The notes: generated by a model not told the origin, from the sequence alone. A DNA stretch of 34,979 nt from Candidatus Rifleibacteriota bacterium (GCA_015233155.1 JADFYG010000002.1:174734-209712); one strand, 5' to 3'. Numbered from the stretch's first letter, positions 17,493 to 33,913 are shown. Numbers and translations: made by a program.

Positions 17493-19135
17493 AATCCCCT
17501 CCTCGTATCGGCGAGCGCCTTGTCGCTGCCGGATTAGTGACGCCAGCCCGAAGAGACTTGGCACTCAAAAGACAGAGTGACGAGGGAGGGCGTTTCGGGG
17601 ATATTTTACTCGAAGAGGGATTAGTCCAGGAGGCCGACCTCTATCGCATTCTCGCCGATCAATGGGAGTTGGACTTTACGCTGAGTATCCCCGCCCGGGA
17701 AATTGATCTTAAACATCTGGAGACTTTTCCACTTGAACATCTGAGGCGTCATCGTTTTGCGCCGATTCAGGAAACTCCGGAAGCAATCGTTGTATTGACC
17801 TCTGAACCGCTTGTTTGCGGCCCACTTGATGAAGTCGCCTTGAAATACGGAAAACCTCTGCGATTGCGAGTAATGCCACCATTTGCCATTCTTGCACTGT
17901 TGAACGAAAACTTTGGACGTGGCAGAAATTCCGGTGATCTTATGGAAGACCTGACGATCGAGGGAGAATTCGAGGAAGATCTGGAACATATTCAGATCGA
18001 GGATGTCCTGGCCTCCGCCAATAAGGCACCCGTCATAAAATTCGTCAACACAATGATCTTTCAGGCGCTGCGTGAGCGTGCATCTGACATCCACCTCGAG
18101 CCCTCGCCCGAAACTTTTCGAATCAGATACAGAATCGATGGCGTTTTGTTCGAACGATTTTCCCCGCCACGCTCACTTCACGCGCCTATCATTTCGCGCA
18201 TCAAGATCATGGGCAGCCTGGATATTGCTGAAAGACGTCTTCCGCAAGACGGAAAAGTGCGGGTACGTTTCGGTGAACGCGAAGTGGATATACGAATCAG
18301 TTGCGTCCCATCCGCACACGGTGAGCGGGTCGTATTGCGTTTGCTGGACAGAAAGAGCGAGTTGCTTACGCTGGAACAGATGGGCATGGAAAGCGATACC
18401 TTACGGCAATTCGATATACTGATTCATCGACCAAACGGCATTTTGCTTGTTACGGGACCGACGGGTTCCGGCAAGACCACCACACTCTACGGGGCAATAA
18501 TGCGCATTATGAGTCCCGACCTCAATATCATCACTCTTGAAGATCCTGTCGAATATGAACTCCCCGGAGCGAACCAGATTCCGGTTAAACCGCGTATAGG
18601 CTTCACCTTTGCTTCCGGATTGCGGTCAATTCTACGTCAGGACCCCGATGTAATAATGGTCGGAGAAATTCGTGATGTGGAAACCGCAGGCATGGCTATT
18701 CAGGCGGGCCTCACAGGTCATATGGTTTTTTCGACTCTTCATACCAACGATGCCGCCAGTGCCGGCATACGACTCATCGATATGGAGGTCGAGCCATATC
18801 TGGTCGCATCGACATTGGTCGGAACTCTTGCTCAGCGTCTGGTCAGAAAACTCTGTACCGCATGCCGTCGCCCCACCGAGAATGGGATGTATGCGCCGGC
18901 TGGCTGTGAAATTTGCTCGGGCACGGGCTTTTCCGGGCGCCTTGGTCTCTTCGAATTGATGACGGTGGAGGAAGAAATCGCCTCGCTCATCAGTGAACGC
19001 GCACCGCTCGACAAGATTCGCAACACAGCAGTTTTGCGAGGCATGCGGGCGCTTTTTGAAGACGGAATGCTCAAGGTTCGTGAAGGGCGCACATCACGCG
19101 AAGAGGTCGAACGAGTCTGTCTTGCCGGCACATGA
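17489..19135 (+). CDS. gspE: T2SS assembly ATPase GspE
   Basis: 548 residues, start overlapping the gspD stop (ATGA). The N-terminal 1-150 resembles the MshEN-type domain (IGERLVAAGLVTPARRDLAL, then ILLEEGLVQEADLYRILADQ). The hexameric ATPase core carries Walker A at 323-330 (GPTGSGKT), an Asp box (LEDPVEYE), Walker B with DPDVIMVGEIRD at 385-396, and a His box (GHMVFSTLHTNDA). A tetra-Cys zinc motif is present near the C-terminus (CTAC, then CEIC 18 residues after the first Cys). The protein powers pseudopilus assembly from the cytoplasmic face. It is the last gene before the REP-like element and gspF. Confidence 0.97.
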   Translation: MKSPPRIGERLVAAGLVTPARRDLALKRQSDEGGRFGDILLEEGLVQEADLYRILADQWELDFTLSIPAREIDLKHLETFPLEHLRRHRFAPIQETPEAIVVLTSEPLVCGPLDEVALKYGKPLRLRVMPPFAILALLNENFGRGRNSGDLMEDLTIEGEFEEDLEHIQIEDVLASANKAPVIKFVNTMIFQALRERASDIHLEPSPETFRIRYRIDGVLFERFSPPRSLHAPIISRIKIMGSLDIAERRLPQDGKVRVRFGEREVDIRISCVPSAHGERVVLRLLDRKSELLTLEQMGMESDTLRQFDILIHRPNGILLVTGPTGSGKTTTLYGAIMRIMSPDLNIITLEDPVEYELPGANQIPVKPRIGFTFASGLRSILRQDPDVIMVGEIRDVETAGMAIQAGLTGHMVFSTLHTNDAASAGIRLIDMEVEPYLVASTLVGTLAQRLVRKLCTACRRPTENGMYAPAGCEICSGTGFSGRLGLFELMTVEEEIASLISERAPLDKIRNTAVLRGMRALFEDGMLKVREGRTSREEVERVCLAGT

Positions 19136-19156
19136 AAGCAAGTGTCATTTAATACT

Positions 19157-19241
19157 CGCCCGGTAGGGCAGCGACCGCCGGGCGCGCCGCGTTCTTTGTC
19201 ACGAGCTTTTTCAGCGGGCCCGGCGATCCCGCCCTACCTCA
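19157..19241. repeat. REP-like imperfect palindrome between gspE and gspF
   Basis: GGTAGGGCAGCGACCGCCGG at 19162-19181 is matched on the opposite strand by the inverse of 19214-19238, which ends GATCCCGCCCTACC. The arms share GGTAGGGC and GCCGGGC and flank a loop of about 30 bases. The segment is much richer in GC than its surroundings and has no coding potential, as expected of a repetitive extragenic palindrome. It has no T-run, so it is not a classic terminator. The rest of the 238-base gap is AT-rich; TTGCCT (19311-19316) and TATAGA (19335-19340), 18 bases apart, could form a weak promoter for gspF. Confidence 0.65.
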
Positions 19242-19373
19242 AAGCGAAACCGTGCTATTCAAGCTATTCAGCGATGGAGTATTTAATGCTCCGCCAGTGA
19301 ATGGCTTGAATTGCCTGATTTCAACGATTTGTATTATAGAGCAGATCAGACAAACTTTTGATACCATGTTGGA

Positions 19374-20582
19374 ATGCCTCTATTTTCGTACAAGGCCTAC
19401 GACTCGCACGGCGACGAACAAGCCGGACTGATAGACGCTTCCGATCTCGGAGAGGCGCGTAAGCGCCTTCTGGAACGCGTTCTGATTCCTTTTGAAATTG
19501 AACTTTCATCATCGAAAGCGGCCGATGTCACCGGATCACCCGGCGGAGCTTCTTTTTCACTTGGAGAGCGGGCTCGCTTGTCCAGACAACTCGCCGCTCT
19601 GTTACGCGGGGGAGTGCCCCTGGTACGTGCGCTATCCGGTCTCGAATCCCAGGAAGCCTGGGCCAGTCATCGACTGGTGCTGACGGCAGTTCGCGAAGGC
19701 ATTGAGCGCGGTCGGGATTTCTCCACAGTTTTGACCGACATCGGCAGCATATTTGATCCGTTCTCATTGTCGGTAATTCGCGTCGGTGAGGCAACCGGAA
19801 AGCTTGATCTTGCCTTCGCTGAACTCGCAACGCATCTCAACAGCCGCCTGGAACATCGCCGCCGCCTCATAGCAGCCCTGACTTATCCTGCAATAATGGG
19901 GCTTACGGCTGCAGGAGTACTTACGTTCCTGCTCACGTATCTGGTCCCGATGGTCGAGAAGATTTTTTCCGATATGCATGGTCGATTGCCTGTCATTACA
20001 CTCATTTTAATAGCGGCCAGTGACGCCATCCGAACCTGGGGACCATGGGCGCTGGCAATCTTATTGGCGACTCTGATTCTTGGTCGTCCTCTTTTTTCCC
20101 GGCCTGAAGTTCGACTCGCATTGGAAGGGGTGATTTTTCGACTTCCACTGCTTGGGAGATTTCTCGAAGAAATGCGCCTGGAAGCCTGGGCACGCAACAC
20201 ATCAATGATGGCTCGTTGCGGAGTTACCCTGCTCGACACTGTTCGCGTCGCACGAGCGAATGCAGCGTCAATGCGCGAGCGGGAAACCCTCGGATCAGTC
20301 GAGGCAGCACTCGTAAAAGGGCGTTCCCTGTCGGCCGCAATGCGTGAAACAGGAGGATTTTCCGCAATGATCATTCAGATGATCGAGGCCGGAGAAGCTT
20401 CCGGCGAAGTGCCGCGTATGCTGGAAGAGGCGGCAGGTGAACTTGCAGCTGACGGAGCCGCCAGGACCGAAATGATGTTGAATTTACTCGAACCACTTTT
20501 GATCATTGCCATGGGTTTTGTGGTAGGTGCAATAATGATCGGGGTGCTTCTTCCCATTTACGAAATGAATCGCCTAATGTAG
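19374..20582 (+). CDS. gspF: T2SS inner-membrane platform protein GspF
   Basis: 402 residues beginning MPLFSYKAYDSHGDEQ, the usual opening of this family, which fixes the start at 19374 although the ribosome site is weak. Two T2SSF helical domains are present (about 66-190 and 268-390), each with the pattern 'RLSRQLAALLRGGVPL' or 'EAWARNTSMMARCGVTLLDT'. Membrane helices lie at about 165-190, 215-235 and 370-395. The protein forms the inner-membrane hub that couples GspE to pseudopilin insertion. It is the first gene after the REP-like element; gspG follows 34 bases later. Confidence 0.96.
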   Translation: MPLFSYKAYDSHGDEQAGLIDASDLGEARKRLLERVLIPFEIELSSSKAADVTGSPGGASFSLGERARLSRQLAALLRGGVPLVRALSGLESQEAWASHRLVLTAVREGIERGRDFSTVLTDIGSIFDPFSLSVIRVGEATGKLDLAFAELATHLNSRLEHRRRLIAALTYPAIMGLTAAGVLTFLLTYLVPMVEKIFSDMHGRLPVITLILIAASDAIRTWGPWALAILLATLILGRPLFSRPEVRLALEGVIFRLPLLGRFLEEMRLEAWARNTSMMARCGVTLLDTVRVARANAASMRERETLGSVEAALVKGRSLSAAMRETGGFSAMIIQMIEAGEASGEVPRMLEEAAGELAADGAARTEMMLNLLEPLLIIAMGFVVGAIMIGVLLPIYEMNRLM

Positions 20583-20616
20583 TATAACGAGTAAGCCCAT
20601 CTCTGGAGGCCAAATC

Positions 20617-21060
20617 ATGAAACGTGCAGTTTCCGGCGGTTTTACTCTTATCGAGCTACTTGTCGTACTGGTCATTCTGGGCTTGCTCGCAGGCCTTATT
20701 CTTCCTCGAATGATGGGGCGTACAGAAGATGCCCGGCGCCAAACCGCTGAGTTGCAAATAAAAGGCCTGGAAAATGCTCTTTCCATGTATTATGCCGACA
20801 ATGGTTTCTATCCTACGACTGAGCAGGGTCTCAAGGCTCTGATCGAGAAACCCACATCAGACCCCAATCCAAAAAAATGGAAGGGCCCGTATCTCGAAAA
20901 AGGCATTCTCCCCAAAGACCCATGGGACAACGAATACGTTTATCTTTCGCCAGGTATTCACCTCAAGGAGTTCGATCTGCTGAGTTACGGAAAAGATGGC
21001 GTACAGGGTGGCGAAGGTGAGTTTGCCGATATCGAGAACTGGAACATCGGAAAACACTGA
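20617..21060 (+). CDS. gspG: Major pseudopilin GspG
   Basis: 147 residues; GGAGG lies 7 bases before the ATG. The class III signal is textbook: a basic leader ending in GG followed by FTLIELLVVLVILGLLAGLI, with cleavage predicted between G9 and F10 and Glu at +5. The C-terminal part has the conserved GspG features: YYADNGFYPTTEQGLKAL, the PWDNEYVYLSPG block, and a calcium-loop-like end with SYGKDGVQGGEGEFADIENW. It is the main subunit of the periplasmic pseudopilus. The prepilin peptidase needed to mature it (GspO) is not encoded in this window. Confidence 0.97.
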   Translation: MKRAVSGGFTLIELLVVLVILGLLAGLILPRMMGRTEDARRQTAELQIKGLENALSMYYADNGFYPTTEQGLKALIEKPTSDPNPKKWKGPYLEKGILPKDPWDNEYVYLSPGIHLKEFDLLSYGKDGVQGGEGEFADIENWNIGKH

Positions 21061-21105
21061 CTCAAATAAACATAGATAAATATCAACAAACATGGAGAGA
21101 TCAAG

Positions 21106-21573
21106 GTGGCGAATCTTCGCAAGCATTGGCGGACAAGCGACGGGTTCACCCTGATAGAAATTCTGCTTGTGTTGTCAATTGCTTCGCTCATGGCCGGCTA
21201 TGTCGCACCGGATATTCTTGGCAGATTACATCGGGACCGTCTCGAAGATCTGGCCGATCGCGTCACGTTTTATCTTCGCGAAACATACCAGGACGCTGTT
21301 CTCACTGGCCGTGTCCGATGGGCAGTAATAGCATCCGGTGACCGCCTCCTGGCACGCGATGGAGATGGCCATGGTCCGATCGTCGATGGACTGCAGCTGC
21401 GGTCCCTTGAAATTCCGCCATGGGCGGATATCGAAGGCTTGGAATACGGCTGGTGCGCGCGTCCTGAAGGTTATTGCGACGAAGGACCACTCCGAATCCG
21501 TGACCGAACGGAAGGACGCAGCGTGACCATTCGATTTCGCCCGTATGACGGCGAGCCCATCGGAACCCCATGA
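21106..21573 (+). CDS. gspH: Minor pseudopilin GspH
   Basis: 155 residues from GTG at 21106, with GGAGAG 6 bases upstream. The prepilin signal (SDGFTLIEILLVLSIASLMA) has cleavage predicted after G14 and Glu at +5. The remainder is a small beta-rich domain (QDAVLTGRVRWAVIASGDRL, then VTIRFRPYDGEP) like the GspH/FimT family. Its place between gspG and gspI supports the assignment. The stop overlaps gspI (ATGA). Confidence 0.85.
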   Translation: MANLRKHWRTSDGFTLIEILLVLSIASLMAGYVAPDILGRLHRDRLEDLADRVTFYLRETYQDAVLTGRVRWAVIASGDRLLARDGDGHGPIVDGLQLRSLEIPPWADIEGLEYGWCARPEGYCDEGPLRIRDRTEGRSVTIRFRPYDGEPIGTP

Positions 21574-21962
21574 ATCGGCACCGTTATTCAGCCGGCGTCA
21601 GTCTGCTGGAGGTCGTTATAGCCCTCGCAATCGTCGCTATCACTGCAGGATTCATCTATCAGGATACGGCTTTTGTTACACGTCAGGCTGCCGACGGCCG
21701 TTGGAGACAGGTTGCGCGCGCACTCGCCCAACGCAAACTGGTTGAAACTGAATGCGCTACTCTCACGGCAGGTATAACGCGCGGCAGTTTCGGCGGAGCT
21801 TTTCCAGAGTATACCTGGACAATGACGATCGAGCCCGCACAAGTTCGCAGGATAAATATCTCCGGCGTTTTTGCCGTCCGCCTTCTTATCGAATGGAAGG
21901 AGGTATTCAAGACTGATGAACTTCAGGTCGAGACATGGCTCACTGAATATCATAACGGCTGA
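21570..21962 (+). CDS. gspI: Minor pseudopilin GspI
   Basis: 130 residues, start overlapping the gspH stop. The prepilin signal is YSAGVSLLEVVIALAIVAIT, with cleavage after G9 and Glu at +5. The RALAQRKLVETE segment after the helix is typical of GspI ('A-x-x-L-A-E'-like region). The compact length fits the family. GspI nucleates the pseudopilus tip with GspJ and GspK. The 3' end carries the ribosome site and first 47 bases of gspJ. Confidence 0.88.
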   Translation: MNRHRYSAGVSLLEVVIALAIVAITAGFIYQDTAFVTRQAADGRWRQVARALAQRKLVETECATLTAGITRGSFGGAFPEYTWTMTIEPAQVRRINISGVFAVRLLIEWKEVFKTDELQVETWLTEYHNG

Positions 21963-22569
21963 TATTCGTGGAGTCACGCTCATTGAGGCAGTAATAGCTA
22001 TTTCACTGACGGCGCTTTTACTGGTTCTGGTAAATGGAATGACAAGCGGTCTTGCGCGCGTCACAGTACGTGTTCGCGAAGCTTCGGTCGCAGCCCGACG
22101 TCTGGAATTCTGCGTAGAACTGATGCGAAGAGAACTTGCGGAAAGCCGGTTCGGGACGTCCGGAAATGCATCAGGCACAGCCACCGGCACTGCGTTCGTT
22201 CCGCGCGGCGGTGATGGCATGCTCAGCTATCCGACAGGCCGTGGTGAAGTTATAGCACATGATGAAATGCCACGTGGTTTTTTGCGTGTCGACTGGCACT
22301 TCGATCCATCGACCGGCACGCTTTCCCGTGTTGTTACTCCCATCGAAGGCTGGGGCAATGAGGCCGGGTCCATGAGAGAAACCGTGCTGTTGTCCGGAGT
22401 GAAGGAGCTTGTTTTTTCGATTTATACAGAAGGAAAGTGGTTTCCATTAACCGGAACTCTTGCCCCCTTCGAAAAGGCTGAAGCGATAAGATTAGACATT
22501 GGTTTTATTCCGGGCGAATCACCATTGTTTCACAATGCTTTCTCGACTGCTTTTTCGTTGCCGCGATGA
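21916..22569 (+). CDS. gspJ: Minor pseudopilin GspJ
   Basis: The ATG at 21916 is favoured because AAGGAGGT, a perfect Shine-Dalgarno, lies at 21897-21904; an in-frame ATG 15 codons earlier has none. This gives 217 residues and a 47-base overlap with gspI. The prepilin signal is ADIRGVTLIEAVIAISLTAL, with cleavage after the Gly and Glu at +5. Downstream features fit GspJ: RRLEFCVELMRRELAESRF, then FLRVDWHFDPSTGTLSRVV and LLSGVKELVFSIY. It is a tip subunit of the pseudopilus. The stop overlaps gspK (ATGA). Confidence 0.88.
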   Translation: MNFRSRHGSLNIITADIRGVTLIEAVIAISLTALLLVLVNGMTSGLARVTVRVREASVAARRLEFCVELMRRELAESRFGTSGNASGTATGTAFVPRGGDGMLSYPTGRGEVIAHDEMPRGFLRVDWHFDPSTGTLSRVVTPIEGWGNEAGSMRETVLLSGVKELVFSIYTEGKWFPLTGTLAPFEKAEAIRLDIGFIPGESPLFHNAFSTAFSLPR

Positions 22570-23594
22570 ACAGCTTTTTTTCGTGCAGGGCATTTTCCGG
22601 ACGGTTAAAACGGCCACCCGGGCATCGTGATGGTGTTGCTCTCGCCGCGTGCGTACTGTTGTTGATGCTCATGATTGCCTTATATGCGCGACTTTCGCGG
22701 GAAGCTGTATTCCAGATGCGTCTCGACCGACGTCAGGAACAGTCGTTTCAAGCGCGTCTTGCTGCCCAAGCCGGATTGTCCCTCGGTCTCTCCCTTCTCT
22801 ATCGCGATCGCAATACAATTGATTATTTCGGTGAAGAGTGGTCCCGCATAAGCTCATACACTCAGGAAAAAGGTGTCGAGATCGGGGGCGGCACTTTTAC
22901 ATTGAGGATTTCGGATGAGGCTGGAAAGCTCAACGTCAACATGGCCAACGAGGAAACATTGTACAATTTATTCGATTCGGTCGGACTCGGGATCGTAGAA
23001 AACCTTGAATTGACTGGCGAAAAAGATCGGCGCGGAGCAAGTCGCAGACTCGCACAGCGAATAATGGACTACATCGATGCAGATGAGAATCCACGCCCAA
23101 TGGGATCTGAATCAACCGGATACGAGTGGGCTCCTGGCAAGAAACCTAGAAATGCCCCCTTGGAAGACCTGCGGGAACTTTTGAACATTCCCGGAATAAC
23201 AAACGACATTTATCTCGCAAAAGATGGCAGACCAGGACTTTCCGATCTGCTGACAATTTATACTGATGGTCTCATCAATATTAATACTGCCCGCCCTGAA
23301 GTAATTGAAGCTGTTCCGGGACCACCAGGGTATGATGGAGAGCGGCGCAGAGCTTTTCTGGATGAGATGCGTCGGCGAATCCCATTTACTGACCCGACAG
23401 GAATGCTTAATTTTTATCTGGCCGTCGATCGTGCATGTCCACAGGAATACAGAGAACGTTTAATTCTCTTTTCCACATGTTTTCGTGTAGAATCAACCGG
23501 AAGAATGAACGAAATCGAGAAACGCCTTATTGCAATCGTTCGGCGCGACCGCTATGGTCTTTGCCGGGTTGATCGTATTGCGGAAATGCCGTGA
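22566..23594 (+). CDS. gspK: Minor pseudopilin GspK
   Basis: 342 residues, start overlapping gspJ. A basic N-terminus of about 22 residues is followed by GVALAACVLLLMLMIALYAR, the GspK type of signal that lacks the Glu at +5. The region after the helix (RRQEQSFQARLAAQAGLSLG) and the alpha domain with two helix-hairpin-like parts (SDEAGKLNVNMANEETLYNL, then LININTARPEVIEAVPGPPG) match the family. GspK caps the pseudopilus tip. The stop overlaps a GTG start for gspL (GTGA). Confidence 0.93.
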   Translation: MNSFFSCRAFSGRLKRPPGHRDGVALAACVLLLMLMIALYARLSREAVFQMRLDRRQEQSFQARLAAQAGLSLGLSLLYRDRNTIDYFGEEWSRISSYTQEKGVEIGGGTFTLRISDEAGKLNVNMANEETLYNLFDSVGLGIVENLELTGEKDRRGASRRLAQRIMDYIDADENPRPMGSESTGYEWAPGKKPRNAPLEDLRELLNIPGITNDIYLAKDGRPGLSDLLTIYTDGLININTARPEVIEAVPGPPGYDGERRRAFLDEMRRRIPFTDPTGMLNFYLAVDRACPQEYRERLILFSTCFRVESTGRMNEIEKRLIAIVRRDRYGLCRVDRIAEMP

Positions 23595-24778
23595 ACAAGC
23601 TATTTCTTGTCGTGTTTGCCCATAAAAGCAGTCGTGATGGCGGAGTGGCCGATCAACGTTTCGAACTTGGCGAGGATGGCACATTTCACCCGTTCGAAGT
23701 GGCTCTTGCCCATGGTGATGAGCATTTACCGGTATTGGTTCTCCCGGTTTCATGCGGGTTGCCATTTCGCATAAATGTTCCTTTTGCCGAACCCGACAAA
23801 GTTGCGCGGGTTTTACCTTCGCTGCTGGGTGACCTCTTTGCCAACATGAAGCCGGATTGGCGCATATCCTGGGAACTGGAAACCAGCATCGGGTCCGATG
23901 TGTCGGTTTCACCGAGTCCCGGTTCTGGAAAAACCGTAGCTGCGGGTTTTGTATTTCCATCTGACGCCTGGCGCTCTTCACCCTGCGAAGACGAACCCTG
24001 GAGACTTGTCATCGCCGACGCGATGCTTTTCCGGAAACGTGAAAATGAAACTTGTGTAAAATTTCGCGCACCTGATTCAAGCGGCATTCTATTTTTTTCC
24101 GATCATGGAAGACTCGATCGGGTGTTCGTGGATAATCGCGGGCTAGTGCCCCCCCCGTGCGCGAATACGAATATTCGTGACCTTTTTTCTGAGGGGCGGG
24201 ATGTGTTTTCCATCCTGTCCCGGCACCTGGTAGAACCGAAAAAATCTGATCTTTCAGGATGGCAGACATTCCGTCACGATCGAATAATGCGAGCCGCGAA
24301 GGTTTCGATTCCGATTGCAATGATAGGCCTGATCTTGCTATATAACTCGTTTTTGTGGCTCGAATGCCACACGCTGCAAGAGCGCCGTGATTTCTTGCGA
24401 ATTGCAACAGCAAAAGCCTTTGAAAAAACATTTCCTGGCGTACATGCAGTAGAACCGTTAACACAGTCAAGGACGCTTCTGAAAACCCTTCAGGATCGTG
24501 CCATCGAATCCGCTCCTCCCGCGGATTTAGATGCTGAAAAACTGCTTGTCGAATGCATCGAAAATGCATCCACAAGTTTGCATCTCGATGGTATTTTTGC
24601 CACAGGCGTAAGTTGGCGATTACAAGGTATGGTTTCCAATTATGAGGCTCTGGAGGCATTCAAGGCACGTTGCATGGGATCATCCATACTATGCTCCGGA
24701 AAAATTACGGAAAGCCACGTCGTTCAAACGGCCTCAGGCGGAATTCGGTTCACACTTGAAGGCGGTTTTTCACGATGA
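23591..24778 (+). CDS. gspL: T2SS inner-membrane protein GspL
   Basis: 395 residues from a GTG overlapping the gspK stop. A soluble cytoplasmic region of about 235 residues is followed by one membrane helix at about 237-257 and a periplasmic helical part ending in a small alpha/beta domain (about 315-395, with LDGIFATGVSWRLQGMVSNY). That layout (cytoplasmic domain, TM, ferredoxin-like end) and its place before gspM identify it, although the N-terminal domain shows little obvious similarity to known GspL. GspL links GspE to the platform. A run of eight C bases (24149-24156) lies at codons 187-189. Confidence 0.82.
   Translation: MNKLFLVVFAHKSSRDGGVADQRFELGEDGTFHPFEVALAHGDEHLPVLVLPVSCGLPFRINVPFAEPDKVARVLPSLLGDLFANMKPDWRISWELETSIGSDVSVSPSPGSGKTVAAGFVFPSDAWRSSPCEDEPWRLVIADAMLFRKRENETCVKFRAPDSSGILFFSDHGRLDRVFVDNRGLVPPPCANTNIRDLFSEGRDVFSILSRHLVEPKKSDLSGWQTFRHDRIMRAAKVSIPIAMIGLILLYNSFLWLECHTLQERRDFLRIATAKAFEKTFPGVHAVEPLTQSRTLLKTLQDRAIESAPPADLDAEKLLVECIENASTSLHLDGIFATGVSWRLQGMVSNYEALEAFKARCMGSSILCSGKITESHVVQTASGGIRFTLEGGFSR
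24149..24156 (+). repeat. C8 homopolymer inside gspL
   Basis: Eight C bases encode Pro187-Pro189 in the cytoplasmic domain of GspL. A one-base slip here would remove the membrane helix and periplasmic domain. It is shorter than typical phase-variable tracts. Confidence 0.85.
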
Positions 24779-25293
24779 TCGACACATTAGGAATATGGTG
24801 GAACAAGGGGCTTGATTCACGTGAGCGACGCGCGCTGCTCATTTTAGCAATCATTGGGCCGGCACTGATTTTCTGGTGGGGTGTAACGCGACCGCTTCTG
24901 GACCGACGCGAAAGTCTGCGCCGTGCTGCCGACGTCCTGGAAAAACAGCATCGGGAACTGGTTGATATTTTACGACAGGCGGATGAGGCGCGTATTAAGA
25001 TCGGTGTGGTTGGTCAGGCGAGCGATGGCCCCCTGTTACCTTTTCTGGAAAAAAAGTTGGGTGCGACATTCGGTTCTTCATCCAGAACCATCCTGCAACC
25101 TGCGGAAATCAGGGCAGGTGGAACAGTTCTCGCGGGTGCCAGATTAGATCTTAAAAATGAGGATGCACGACGCGTGCATGAGGTTATTCTTCTTCTGGCA
25201 TCTTATGGAATGCTCTTTCAGGATATGGAACTCACCCGGAATCCTGATGGGCGAGGGATAAACGGACACGTGACTGTTCGGCGTTCCAGATAA
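24775..25293 (+). CDS. gspM: T2SS inner-membrane protein GspM
   Basis: 172 residues, start overlapping gspL (ATGA). A short N-terminus is followed by one membrane helix (about 20-40, ALLILAIIGPALIFWWGV) and a coiled region (RRESLRRAADVLEKQHRELV). A small ferredoxin-like periplasmic domain ends the protein (GARLDLKNEDARRVHEVILL, then MELTRNPDGRGINGHVTVRR). It partners GspL in the inner-membrane platform. It is the last gene of the T2SS run; no gspN or gspO follows. Confidence 0.88.
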   Translation: MIDTLGIWWNKGLDSRERRALLILAIIGPALIFWWGVTRPLLDRRESLRRAADVLEKQHRELVDILRQADEARIKIGVVGQASDGPLLPFLEKKLGATFGSSSRTILQPAEIRAGGTVLAGARLDLKNEDARRVHEVILLLASYGMLFQDMELTRNPDGRGINGHVTVRRSR

Positions 25294-25341
25294 TTCTGTG
25301 CCCGTTTGTAAATTTTTCCTAAATTTTGCAAGCATTTCACT

Positions 25342-25369
25342 TTTTCAGGCATGTTTATTGCTATATAAT
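25342..25369 (+). promoter_or_regulatory. Promoter for the giant dockerin protein gene
   Basis: TATAAT at 25364-25369 lies within TGCTATATAAT, which also offers an extended -10 reading. A partial -35 (TTTTCA, 25342-25347) is 16 bases upstream. A transcript would start near 25376, leaving a leader of about 155 bases before the ATG at 25531. The leader (to 25530) shows no gene. This makes the giant gene at least partly independent of the T2SS transcript. Confidence 0.5.
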
Positions 25370-25530
25370 GCAGGAACGGACGCTGCACCATTCACACCCT
25401 TGACTCAAATTTATGTGCATGGTAGTGTGACTATGTTGGTCGTTGTTTGCCAAATTGTGTGTTTTATTTTCTTGGAAACCTGAAATCAATATTTTTCGGC
25501 TCATTGAGCCAAAAAAGGGAGGTCGACACT

Positions 25531-33618
<8,088 letters not shown>

Positions 33619-33629
33619 TTCTGCTGGTT

Positions 33630-33644
33630 GATTACTAAGTAATC
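33630..33644. other. Perfect 7-1-7 palindrome after the giant gene
   Basis: GATTACTAAGTAATC begins 11 bases after the stop codon and is followed by TTTT. It is AT-rich and short, so it is weak as a terminator alone. It may support the stronger hairpin 4 bases downstream or bind a protein. Confidence 0.4.
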
Positions 33645-33648
33645 TTTT

Positions 33649-33679
33649 GAGGGCCCGGATCTTCGGGCCCTCAAGTTTT
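33649..33679 (+). terminator. Rho-independent terminator of the giant gene
   Basis: GAGGGCCCG (33649-33657) and CGGGCCCTC (33664-33672) pair perfectly around the loop GATCTT, followed by AAGTTTT. The position 30 bases after the stop codon at 33618 fits a terminator for this transcript. Confidence 0.85.
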
Positions 33680-33865
33680 AATACCAGATAAATTTCTGCT
33701 CGATTCGCTTGTCGCAGCCAATGCCTTTTCTGAAGTGGCGATAATGAAAGAAGCTGAGGAAGCAGAGTAAATCCGTCAATCATGGAGAGACCGCGAATGG
33801 CCCGATGAATCAGGGTATCGATGTATGAATTGAACTAGGCTCTGCGTCGCGTTTCCTGACTAGAC
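33673..33865. other. Intergenic stretch between two terminators, no supported gene
   Basis: Only very short open frames are present. One plus-strand frame ends ALL-coding-like with LVAANAFSEVAIMKEAEEAE before a TAA at about 33767, and could be the tail of a decayed gene, but no start, homology or ribosome site supports it. I see no RNA gene or repeat here. Confidence 0.4.
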
Positions 33866-33899
33866 AAGAAGAGCCGCGCCAGATGGCGCGGCTCTTCTT
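33866..33899 (-). terminator. Terminator of the minus-strand relic (symmetrical hairpin)
   Basis: AAGAAGAGCCGCGCC (33866-33880) and its exact inverse (33885-33899) form a 15-bp stem with a 4-base loop. Read on the minus strand, it begins 14 bases after the stop codon at 33914 and ends in CTTCTT. The strength and placement mark it as the terminator of a formerly intact minus-strand gene; the stem is symmetrical, so it might also act on plus-strand transcripts. Confidence 0.75.
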
Positions 33900-33913
33900 G
33901 ATGAAGAAGCGAA

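Noticed and set aside
19162..19238. Rho-independent terminator after gspE
   Set aside because: The inverted repeat has a large loop and no T-run; it fits a REP-like element better.
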